Shown piece by piece: positions 55,095 to 64,000 of a DNA stretch of 64,000 nt (position 1 is the first letter of the stretch; each line of letters starts with the position of its first letter). The stretch spans positions 14,108,083-14,172,082 of the forward strand of contig OX030955.1 in the NCBI GenBank assembly GCA_943735955.1, in the 5' to 3' direction. The translations under genes and the position numbers were made by a program. The notes beneath the pieces were generated by a model. That model ran no database searches. It worked only from the letters and a program-made list of their open reading frames with translations, and was not told where the DNA came from. Source of the stretch: Piscicola geometra. Its lineage: Eukaryota; Annelida; Clitellata; Hirudinida; Piscicolidae.

Positions 55095-56960
55095 AAATTT
55101 GGGCTTTCATAAATTCCATGAGAAAAACTCGGAGTCGCATATCCGAGCTGCACCTAATAGGATGTGACGGATCACTGAACATTGCGACAACTGATTTAGA
55201 AAAGGCAGAAAGTCTCAATAATTTCTTTAAAAGTGTATTCACAGAAGAAAATAATGATAATTTTAACAAAATAGATAATATAACATTTAAAGAAAGATCT
55301 AATCATGAAGATGTCACAAAGGAGGAAATTTATAACTTATTAAAAGAAATAAATGTAACAAAAGCCCAGGTCCAGATGGTGTTCATCCCATAGTATTATC
55401 AAAATTAATAAATATAATACATACACCATTATGTAACATTTTTAATAGCTCACTAAATAGCGGTATAATACCAGGAGATTGGAAAAAAGAAGAAATAATA
55501 CCAATATTTAAAAAAGGAGATAAAAAAAAGGTATCAAATTATAGGCCAGTTAGTTTAACTAGTATAACCTGTAAAATAATGGAAAAAGTAATGAGAAAAA
55601 GAATAGAAAAACATATGAATTTAAATGATTTATTTAGCAAAAGACAATATGGTTTTATTGGAGGAAGGTCGACTTCATTACAACTACTAATGGTAATGGA
55701 TAATTGAACTAGTATTTTAGACAAAGGAGGGGTAATCGATGTTATTTACACTGATTTTATGAAAGCATTTGATAAGGTACCGCATAAAAAATTAGTATAT
55801 AAATTAGAAAATTATGGAATTGGTTATAAAACATGCAGGTGGATAAGTAATTTTTTAAATGATAGGGTACAGAGGGTTAATGTTAATGGTGTTAAATCAC
55901 AATGGGTAAAAGTAAAAAGTGGCATTCCCCAAGGATCAGTCTTGGGCCCATTATTATTTGTTTTATTTATCAACGATCTGCCAGAGAGAGTGAGTTCAAA
56001 TATATTTATGTACGCTGATGATTGTAAAATATATCAACAAATTAATGAAATAGAGGACCGAACAAAGCTACAAGATATAAACAAAGTAGTGGAATGGAGT
56101 GTACAATGGGACCTGAGACTTCATCCACATAAATGTAAACTATTGCAGATATACAGAAATAAAAAGGAAGAAAGAGTTTTTTCTATGCAGGATTATGAAG
56201 GAAGTCAGGTAGTTTTAGAAAGTATAGAGTATGAAAAAGACCTTGGTGTAATTATAGACAAGACTTTAAAATTCCATATTCACATACAAGAACAAGTAAA
56301 TAAAGCTAACCAATTATTAGGGCTAATAAGAAGAACGTTTAAATTTATTGATACAAAAACATTTAGATTATTATTTAAAGGTATAGTTAGGCCCCATCTA
56401 GAATACCTTAGCAGTGTATGGAGTCCTTCATTGAAGAATCAAGTTGATTGCGTAGAAAGGGTACAAAGAAGGGCTACAAAAATGCTGCCTTGTCTGAAAG
56501 ACATGACTTACAACGATAGACTTAAAGTAATTAAGTTACCAACATTAAAATACCGAAGACTTCGAGGGGACATGATCGAAACCTATAAAATACTTAATAA
56601 TAAATATGATAGTAAAATAACGGAAGATTTTTTCAAACTTAATACAAGGCAATCAAGAGGAAATTCACTAAAATTATCCAAAAAACAGTGCCAAAAGAAT
56701 ACAAGAAAATTTTTTTATACACATAGAGTGGTAACAGTTTGGAATAGCTTGCCTGATGAGATCGCAAAAGCTGAAAATACAGATAAATTTAAAATAAAAT
56801 TAGATAAATACTGGAAAAACCATCCCATGATGTTTAACTATAAGTGCGACTATGACATAATAGTTAAAAAAATAATTTAAATACATAAACATAAATATAT
56901 AATTTTTTATAACCATTATAGAGGTCAAAAAATCTGCGTGGTTTTAACTCCCTAAACTAA
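55095..56960 (+). mobile_element. 5'-truncated CR1-type LINE with nearly intact reverse transcriptase
   Basis: Plus strand. 55118-55390: end of the linker region (LEKAESLNNFFKSVFTEENN), frameshift near 55360, then WKKEEIIPIFKKGDKKKVSN, YRPVSLTSITCKIMEKVM, RQYGFIGGRSTSLQLL, a stop near 55707, and an open frame 55759-56880 with FMKAFDKVPHKKLVYKL, SGIPQGSVLGPLLFVLF, FMYADDCKIY and VVTVWNSLPDEIAKAENTD. The 3' tail CCCTAAACTAAACTAAATT ends near 56960. ATTACATT occurs at both 55084-55091 and after the tail, a possible target duplication. Confidence 0.88.
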
Positions 56961-56999
56961 ACTAAATTACATTTTCAATAACTGAAGAGTCATGAAGCT

Positions 57000-57220
57000 T
57001 ATTTTAAGTTAAGATAAATATTATATCAAACTTAATCTTTTGTAAACTTGATCTTTTTGACGTCATTCATTTTATTTACTTAATTTTTTTATTTAAGTTT
57101 ATTCTAAATCATTATTTACTTTTCGTAAAGATCTGAAGACATATCTGTTTAATATCTGTTTCAGAAAAATCGCATTTTCAGAAGAAACGCGCAAAAGAAA
57201 ATGTGCATTTAACACATGCA
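57000..57220. other. AT-rich intergenic DNA
   Basis: Nothing recognised. Confidence 0.4.
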
Positions 57221-57224
57221 GCGC

Positions 57225-57330
57225 GCTTTCGTTTGGGTGCAGTTAACCTACAACCTAACAAATTCATTTACGAGCGCTCTTGAATTTGGATATAGAGCGC
57301 TATAGAAACCTATTTGATTGATTGATTGAA
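57225..57330 (+). repeat. L2-type LINE 3'-tail fragment
   Basis: GAGCGCTATAGAAACCTATT followed by TGATTGATTGATTG, the same kind of terminal short repeat as the LINE at 45086-48445. Confidence 0.55.
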
Positions 57331-57494
57331 AGTGAGTTGATTGCAACTTATTTAATTATTAGGTTGAGAAATAAGTTTAAAACGTGTTTAATATATCTGA
57401 GTTTTATTGCGATTTCTTTGCTATTTGACGAACCATTCAATCTTTGTTCTAAAAAACGTGTTAATTTTTTTCTAAACTAATTTATTTGTCAACT

Positions 57495-57860
57495 ACTTTT
57501 TAAGCTTTAAAATGGAGAACCCAGAAAGTAAAAAAAACATTTTCGACATTTTATTTTTTACTTTTCATCGATAATAAAAGGCTGCTAAAGCATTCTACTG
57601 CACGAAAATTGTTTTTAAATTCGAAAATAATAAACTAGACGTCAATGACACGCTCCGCAGCGGAAGACCTTCGGTATTTGACAAGGATATTCTTAAAGTC
57701 ATATAGGAGAACGGTCGCCAAACAAGTCGCGAATTGGTGTAAAAAGGAAATTTGATGAAGAATAAATTCTGAACCATTTTCACTCGATGGGATTCGCTGA
57801 AAAATCAGGAACCTGGGTGCCTCACGAGCTCAGTGAACACATCAAAACTAATTATAGATA
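57495..57860 (+). pseudogene. mariner transposase relic
   Basis: Plus-strand frames with stops read KIVFKFENNKLDVNDTLRSG, RPSVFDKDILKVI and ENGRQTSRELV, then SLKNQEPGCLT / GTWVPHELSEH. These match the helix-turn-helix and linker of mariner transposases (the segment with R-SGRP and the following WVPHEL). The catalytic DD34D part is absent. Tc1/mariner superfamily. Confidence 0.78.
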
Positions 57861-57904
57861 ATTAGATACAAAAAATTTTGAAAGAATAAGTTGACGAACC
57901 CCCC

Positions 57905-58050
57905 TAACCTTTCATCATCATCATGCTAGGAGGCAAGTGCCCAATTTAAAGGTTGTTTAAGGTTATCTTGCTGGTCTGGATTGGAGGACTCGGACAGGAG
58001 CCCTCTCGCATGACTCCTTCACGCCCTTGAGACTCTCGTCTCCAAATAAT
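57905..58050 (-). repeat. Possible LINE 3' tail ending in ATG repeats
   Basis: On the minus strand GAGAGGGCTCCTGTCCGAGT, CCTCCAATCCAGACCAGCAA, then ...TAGCATGATGATGATGAAAG. GC-rich with a short trinucleotide end, in the style of RTE-like tails. Not assigned to a family. Confidence 0.4.
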
Positions 58051-58052
58051 TC

Positions 58053-58466
58053 TTACGAGTCCTGGAATGTCTCTATAACTTCCTGAGAGGCTTCTTTCGT
58101 GTCATCTTTAACTTCTTCTCCTTCTTTAACTTTCTCTTCCGTCTGCCCTGAGCTTTGAGGCTCTTCTTGTGCTTCTTCTACCTGTGCTTCATCGTTTTGC
58201 ACCATCTCTTCCTCTCCTTCCGCTTCTCTCTCTTCCTCGGTATCCTCGTCTGCTCTTGTGTCTTCTTGTTCATTCTCCTTGTTCTTGTTGTTGCATCTCT
58301 TGTTCAGTTTGTTCAGTGAAAGTTGTTTGTAACTCGTCTTCATTATCGCTCGTCTCAAACTTGTCGTCATTTTGATGATCAGCATTGTCTGTTTTGTCAT
58401 CTATTTCTTCTAGTGCAGCATTCGAATCGTAGAAAGTCGACTCAATAGTGTTGTCTTCATCGTAGT
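58053..58466 (-). pseudogene. Acidic low-complexity exon, one frameshift
   Basis: After an acceptor (AAATTTCAG at 58474-58467) the minus strand reads YDEDNTIESTFYDSNAALEE and IDDKTDNADHQNDD up to a stop at 58270. An overlapping frame continues with QEDTRADEDTEEEREAEGEE, EEAQEEPQSSGQTEEKVKEG and ends VIETFQDS at 58053. Together they form about 135 acidic residues joined by one shift, which could be a real frameshift, a sequencing error or a splice. Product unknown; probably intrinsically disordered. Confidence 0.45.
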
Positions 58467-58479
58467 CTGAAATTTTTGT

Positions 58480-58895
58480 GTAAATATTTCGATTATCTCG
58501 GGAGAGTGATTGCGGTCACTAAAAGCAACGAGAGAAATATAATCAATTACAATTACAGAATTCAAATGAGAATCAAATTAGTAGCGCCTGCTTTTTATGC
58601 TGATGCTGAATTTCATACTTTTTCTCTTTCAAAAAAATATACATAAATTCCATTTTACAATTATATGCTTTAAATTTCAGTATGGTATGAATAACTTTAA
58701 ATGTTAATGTCGTCGAAACTGAACCTTTGGAGTTTTAAAAGTAATTCAGATTAAAACACCGATGTTTAACGGTTATGCAAAAGATGAAAGCCTCTAAAAT
58801 AATTATAATGTTTCTAATGTCAATGGACTTTTCCGTGCAATGTGAGCTCTCAATTTTCTCTAAAGCTTCAATAAACTTCTAGCCATCAAAATACT
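58480..58895. other. AT-rich DNA without recognised feature
   Basis: Separates the acidic exon from the duplicated exon mosaic. No splice-flanked frame seen. Confidence 0.35.
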
Positions 58896-58901
58896 CTTGT
58901 G

Positions 58902-59034
58902 TCTGACACTTGAGGCAAAAGTCCATATATACCTGCAACGCATCCGAAAAAGAAAGCGGAATCACTGTCCATTTGTTGGACTGTGTAATTTATCGTCATA
59001 TTCGGGAATATGGACGCCATTACGATAACCCTGA
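58902..59034. repeat. 133-bp direct repeat, copy 1
   Basis: Matches 60765-60897 with two substitutions and no gaps. On the minus strand it encodes VIVMASIFPNMTINYTVQQM, DSDSAFFFGCVAGIYGLLPQ, then a stop soon after the repeat ends. Confidence 0.95.
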
Positions 59035-59043
59035 TCATCCTCG

Positions 59044-59520
59044 TTAGAGCATCAGGCCCCCATCGACTATAGCTGATATTAGGTTGGCAGGAGGAGGCGT
59101 CAGCAGTGACGACCCAGATGGCGTAACTGAGGACGTTATAAGGGAGGGAGACTTAGCCTTTAGACTGGTCGGCGTTGCCATCGCTGATACTAAGCCTTTT
59201 ATTAGAGGCATTAGACCGCAAGGAAAACCATTTTTTATCATCTTAATGGGATCAGAGTATGGCACATCATAGTACACCATTTTCCTGATCAGAGAAGAAT
59301 CAACATATTTTAACCGCAAATCAGGTGGCAAGTCACGCTCCAACTGATCTATCATTTCTTTTGACGGCTTCAGTCTTCGGAGATGCATCTCAGCTACCGT
59401 GGTTATTAATTCATTCATAACCGGCCGATCGATTATCTGCGTGGCAACTGTCAACTCTTTTTGTGGCGTCACGACGTTGAGAGTCCTAGCTAGTTGACTA
59501 TGTGCGTCTATCATGCGACT
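59044..59520 (-). pseudogene. Unrecognised open frame upstream of repeat copy 1
   Basis: Minus-strand frame with RMIDAHSQLARTLNVVTPQK, IIDRPVMNELITTVAEMHLR, DLPPDLRLKYVDSSLIRKMV and LISAIVDGGLML, ending in a stop; a one-base shift would connect it to the repeat-copy-1 exon frame (RVIVMASIF). Globular-looking composition, no motif I recognise. Its 5' start overlaps a plus-strand zinc-finger fragment, so the first residues of the longest frame are probably not real. Confidence 0.4.
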
Positions 59521-59640
59521 TGTGTAGTAAGTCGTTCTCCACGGCAGGTATCTTGAAGCCACACGCAGTCGTGCACACTGGCATCAAAATGCACCGTTGC
59601 ATGGTGTGTGAGAAGAGATTCAGCTATTTAATAAATTTCC
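59514..59640 (+). pseudogene. C2H2 zinc-finger fragment
   Basis: Plus strand: CDLCSKSFSTAGILKPHAVV, then HTGIKMHRCMVCEKRFS. Spacing CxxC-x12-HxxxH with an HTG-type linker is classical C2H2. It ends in a stop shortly after. A related finger is on the minus strand near 60235-60190. Confidence 0.6.
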
Positions 59641-59781
59641 TATAGTCGTAAGGGTTTCTAATGTGTCTCTACGGCCATCTCTCACATCAATGCAAAGTTG
59701 AAAAAAACATTATTTTTATTGTCACGTTGATTTGTATACCCCTCTGAAGGCTGCAAGTGCCATAGTTTGATCCTGTTTTAT

Positions 59782-60030
59782 TCAATTAATTATTGTCCAT
59801 AAAGAAGGATGTTTATGTCCCAATAAGTTCCTAAAACTGTTCTTCCACCCCTCCATACAATTGTTGGTCCTATTCTGGCCTTCCAGAGTTAGATTGTGGA
59901 CATTCCATGATGACGGTGGAAACAAGGCCGCTGTCTTCTGCAGCCTTATTTGGTTCAAATCTTCATTGTTCTGGTTTTTTCTATACGATCCTCGGCCATT
60001 CGTTCGATCAAAATAGAAAAAAATGTCCAT
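59782..60030 (-). pseudogene. MULE-type transposase C-terminal fragment
   Basis: Frame with LFPPSSWNVHNLTLEGQNRT and NNCMEGWKNSFRNLLGHKHP, then SLWTII. The FPxxxWNV...RTNNxxEGWxxxF....HPS(L/I)W pattern is typical of MULE transposases and FLYWCH-containing relatives. The zinc-binding and catalytic regions are absent. Confidence 0.65.
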
Positions 60031-60189
60031 CTAATTCAGGTACACCTGCAACACTCACTTGTAGATGGTGGAGTTAAATCAGTGGTCGGAAGGAAGGCGG
60101 TGCTATCTAGCATTGCAACAAAATGCCTCACGTCTTCTCTTTCTTTATACGAAGTCTTTACAGTCTAGACAGACTATACAGACTATATA

Positions 60190-60450
60190 TGCCTGCCTTG
60201 GAGAACGACTTACCACACAAGTCACACGAAAAGGTCGGGGCTCGAGGTGTCGCAATCGATGTTGCTTGAGGTTGCCTGCTGTGGTGAATCACTTGCCGCC
60301 GTCTTCACACTCCTTTCTGTCATGGGCATCAGTGTTGCATGCTCCCAGGTATTTGAGGTCTTTCGGCACTATCTCTTCCCACGTCTTCTTTGGCCTGCCT
60401 GGTCGTTTCGTTCCAGAAACCTCCATTCTTTTAACCTTGTTGATCCATCC
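60190..60450 (-). pseudogene. LINE RT C-terminus with C2H2 fingers (fragment)
   Basis: Minus strand from about 60410: RPGRPKKTWEEIVPKDLKYL, the GRPxxTW signature near the end of many LINE ORFs. With frameshifts, FTTAGNLKQHRLRHLE and FSCDLCGKSFSKAG follow, C2H2-like. Likely a LINE end whose ORF carried zinc fingers, as some families do. Confidence 0.5.
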
Positions 60451-60586
60451 ACCATCAAGGGTGAATCGTCATCCATTGATGAAATAACGCTAATTTGAAA
60501 AGGTAAAATAGTCTTTCCGGATCTAAAAATAAGGTAGGTATAATAATAAAGATATGTATGTTTTGTAGATTCAAGCATTCACTTAC

Positions 60587-60893
60587 TTGAGGTTTTACGT
60601 TGGCCATTACCCTTTGGTATATAGCAGTTAGGGTCTGTATAAATAGTTTTTTGATTGGGGGCACGTATCCCTCGAAAGGATCGTCCATGGAGTTCATAGT
60701 ACTCTCCCAACCACCACCGATGCAGCCTATAGCCATAAGTCTTGTCAACGTATCGATAGGGGCATCTGACACTTGAGGCAAAAGTCCATATATACCTGCA
60801 ACGCATCCGAAAAAGAAAGCGGAATCACTGTCCACTTGTTGGACTGTGTAATTTATCGTCATATCCGGGAATATGGACGCCATTACGATAACC
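60587..60893 (-). CDS. Unrecognised exon (102 codons), repeat copy 2
   Basis: Bounded by an acceptor (CAG at 60896-60894) and a strong donor (CAA-GTAAGTG at 60587-60580). In phase it is one base plus exactly 102 codons: VIVMASIFPDMTINYTVQQV, DSDSAFFFGCVAGIYGLLPQ, VSDAPIDTLTRLMAIGCIGG, GWESTMNSMDDPFEGYVPPI and KKLFIQTLTAIYQRVMANVK. Gly-rich centre, hydrophobic, no motif I recognise. The first 43 codons are repeated at 58902-59034. Upstream exons on the minus strand would lie beyond the GAT array. Could belong to a host gene or to an integrated foreign sequence. Confidence 0.5.
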
Positions 60894-60897
60894 CTGA
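60765..60897. repeat. 133-bp direct repeat, copy 2
   Basis: Partner of 58902-59034, about 1.86 kb away, same orientation. One boundary (CCCTGA) lies at the acceptor of the exon and borders the GAT array. Confidence 0.95.
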
Positions 60898-60901
60898 GTA
60901 T

Positions 60902-61543
60902 ATGATGATGATGATGAAGAGGAAGATGATGAAGAGGATGATGATGATGATGAGGAGAAAGATGATGAGGATGATGACGAAGATGATGAAGAGGATGATG
61001 ATGATGATGATGAAGAGAAAGATGATGATGGTGACGATGAGGAGAAAGATGATGAGGATGATGACGATGAGGAGAAAGATGATGAGGATGATGACGAAGA
61101 TGATGAAGAGAAAGATGATGATGATGATGAAGAGAAAGATGATGATGATGATGATGAGGAGGAGGAGGAGGAAAATGATGATGATGATGACGAAGATGAT
61201 GAAAAAAAAGATGATGATGATGATGAAGAGAAAGATGATGAGGATGATGACGAAGATGATGAAGAGAAAGATGATGACGATGACGATGATGATGAAGATG
61301 ACAATGATGAAGAGGATGATGATGATGATGATGAGGAGGAGGAAAATGATGATGATGAAGAGAAATATGATGATGATGATGAAGAGAAAGATGATGAGGA
61401 TGATGACGAAGAGAAAGATGATGAGGATGATGACGAAGATGATGAAAAGAAAGATGATGATGATGATGAAGAGAAAGATGATGATGATGATGGCGAAGAT
61501 GATGAAGAGGATGATGATGATGATGATGACGAAGATGATGAAG

Positions 61544-61577
<34 letters not shown>

Positions 61578-62179
61578 GGAGAAAGATGATGAGGATGATG
61601 ACGAAGATGATGAAGAGAAAGATGATGACGATGACGATGATGATGAAGACGATGATGATGATGATGAGGAGGAAGAGGAAAATGATGATGATGATGAGAA
61701 AGATGATGATGATGATGAAGAGAAAGATGATGATGATGATGACGAAGATGATGAAGGGAAAGATGACGATGATGATGAAGAGAAAGATGATGATGATGAT
61801 GACGAAGATGATGAAGGGAAAGATGACGATGATGATGAAGAGAAAGATGATGATGATGATGAAGAGAAAGATGATGATGATGATGAAGAAAAAGATGATG
61901 ATGATGATGAGGAGGAGGAGGAAAATGATGAGGATGATGACGAAGATGATGACGAGAAAAATGATGATGATGATGAGGAGAAAGATGATGAAGATGATGA
62001 CGAAGATGATGAAGAAAAAGAGGATGACGATGACGATGATGATGAAGACGATGATGATGAAGAGGATGATGATGATGATGAAGAGAAAGATGATGAGGAT
62101 GATGACGAAGATGATGAAAAGAAAGATGATGATGATGATGAAGAGAAAGATGATGATGATGATGGCGAAGATGATGAAG

Positions 62180-62219
<40 letters not shown>

Positions 62220-62359
62220 CGAAGATGATGAAGAGGATGATGATGATGATGATGATGAAGATAAAAATGATGATGATGATGATGACGAAGATGATGAAAA
62301 GAAAGATGATGATGATGATGAAGAGAAAGATGATGATGATGATGGCGAAGATGATGAAG

Positions 62360-62399
<40 letters not shown>

Positions 62400-63151
62400 C
62401 GAAGATGATGAAGAGGATGATGATGATGATGATGATGAAGATAAAAATGATGATGATGATGATGACGAAGATGATGAAGAGGATGATGATGATGATGATG
62501 AAGATGATGAAAAGAAAGATGATGATGATGAAGAAAAAGATGATGATGATGATGAGGAGGAGGAGGAAAATGATGAGGATGATGACGAAGATGATGAAGA
62601 GAAAAATGATGATGATGATGAGGAGAAAGATGATGAGGATGATGACGAAGATGATGAAGAAAAAGAGGATGACGATGACGATGATGATGATGACAAAGAT
62701 GATGATGACAAAGATGATGAAGAGGATGATGATGATGATGATGAAGATGATGAAGATAAAGATGATGATGATGATGACGAAGATGATGAAGAGAATGATG
62801 ATGATGATGATGATGATGATGAGGAGGAGGAGGAGGAAGATGATGAGGATGATGACGAAGATGATGAAGAGAAAGATGACGATGAAGAGAAAGATGATGA
62901 TGATGATGAAGAGAAAGATGATGATGATGATGATGAAGAAAAAAATGATGATGATGATGATGAGGAGGAGGAGGAGGAAAATGATGAGGATGATGACGAA
63001 GATGATGAAGAGAAAGATGATGATGATGATGAAGAGAAAGATGATGAGAATGATGACGAAGATGATGAAGAGAAAGATGATGACGATGACGATGATGATG
63101 AAGACGATGATGATGAAGAGGATGATGATGATGATGATGAGGAGGAGGAAA

Positions 63152-63186
<35 letters not shown>

Positions 63187-63486
63187 GAGAAAGATGATGA
63201 TGATGATGAAGAGAAAGATGATGAGATGATGACGAAGAGAAAGATGATGAGGATGATGACGAAGATGATGAAGAGAATGATGATGATGATGATGATGATG
63301 AGGAAGATGATGAGGATGATGACGAAGATGACGAAGATGATGAAGAGAAAGATGATGATGATGATGAAGAGAAAGATGATGAGGATGATGACGAAGATGA
63401 TGAAGAGAAAGATGATGACGATGACGATGATGATGAAGACGATGATAATGAAGAGGATGATGATGATGATGAGGAGGAGGAGGAAA

Positions 63487-63521
<35 letters not shown>

Positions 63522-63722
63522 GAGAAAGATGATGATGATGATGATGAGGAGAAGGAGGAAAATGATGATGAAGAGAATGATGATGATGATGATGAAGAGA
63601 ATGATGATGATGACGATGATGATGAAGACGATGATGATGAAGAGAAAGATGATGATGATGATGAAGAGAAAGATGATGATGAGGATGATGAAACGAAAAC
63701 GCTGAAAAAGATGGTGATGATG
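60902..63722. repeat. Giant GAT/GAA/GAG compound microsatellite, about 2.8 kb
   Basis: Plus strand is almost wholly GAT, GAC, GAA, GAG and AAA triplets, organised in higher-order motifs such as GATGATGACGAAGATGATGA and GAAGAGAAAGATGATGAT. In one frame it reads as Asp/Glu/Lys only, without a stop from about 60908 to 63222 where one base is lost. A stop (TGA) lies directly upstream and no Met occurs in that frame. Large segments are duplicated inside the array (for example 62095-62250 resembles 62275-62430). The other frames give Met/Arg/Lys, Ser or His/Pro/Leu strings and are not genes. Confidence 0.97.
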
Positions 63723-64000
63723 ATGATGCTATTTCTTATGAAAACAAACAAACGGAATTAATATTGGAAATAATCGTAGAAGTCTTCGAATGACGTTGTG
63801 CGAGGTCTGAGGCGTTGTTGCGAAGGCTGCATCAAGGGCTCTTGATCAGAAGCATTCTTTGTACAAGACTGTGCATTAGGATTTTTTTATGTATACAAGT
63901 AAGTATGCAAACAAACAAACGAGCACACTCGCAGCCAGACAAACGTAACTATGTAAAATAAGCATACAAACATACTAACAAAGATATACAAATACAAACG
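63723..64000. other. Unassigned right edge
   Basis: 63870-64000 has CAAACAAACAAAC/ATACAAA-like short repetition. No gene recognised. Confidence 0.4.

Noticed and set aside
60455..63751. 1098-codon Ser/His-rich frame and 818-codon Met/Lys/Arg frame
   Set aside because: Alternative frames of the GAT array. Only the 3' part of the minus frame (60893-60587) has independent exon evidence and is listed as such.

Overview
The window is AT-rich, intron-bearing animal DNA. It contains spliced genes with GT-AG introns, L2/CR1/RTE-type LINEs, tRNA-derived SINEs, hAT, pogo, mariner and MULE relics, MITEs, and a short interstitial TTAGGG-type repeat. An invertebrate metazoan is the most I can support; the species cannot be named from sequence alone.

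Layout. (1) 54-2416 (-): the 5' part of a rhomboid intramembrane protease of the RHBDL type with an EF-hand, running off the left edge before the catalytic Ser exon. (2) 4888-5129 (-): the last exon of a PAN/apple-domain gene, next to long ACT and 31-bp tandem repeats. (3) 6545-11398: a pogo/Tigger-type transposon split by a nearly full-length LINE with a 15-bp target duplication. (4) About 12.44-29.4 kb and 34.45-54.45 kb: two arms of a large inverted segmental duplication around a spacer of about 5 kb. Each arm carries one eight-exon gene for a secreted protein with an N-terminal cysteine-rich PAN-like region and a C-terminal fibrinogen-related domain (FReD). The + copy is 12754-24359 and the - copy is 35615-54157. 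All exon lengths, phases and splice sites agree and both reading frames appear open, while introns have diverged and gained different transposons. (5) 29.4-34.45 kb: the spacer, with a pogo relic, an L2-like LINE relic, SINEs and a minisatellite. (6) 54.5-64 kb: a LINE, a mariner relic, an acidic exon, a mosaic of MULE/LINE/zinc-finger pieces with an unrecognised exon duplicated over 133 bp, and a GAT/GAA array of about 2.8 kb.

The paired PAN-FReD genes are the main biological content. FReD proteins are often secreted lectins or pattern-recognition proteins. The second PAN exon at 4.9 kb may mean that related secreted-protein genes cluster here, but this is inference. Most other open frames are transposon ORFs or translated microsatellites. 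Exon models come from reading splice signals and phase by eye; no alignment or database search was run.
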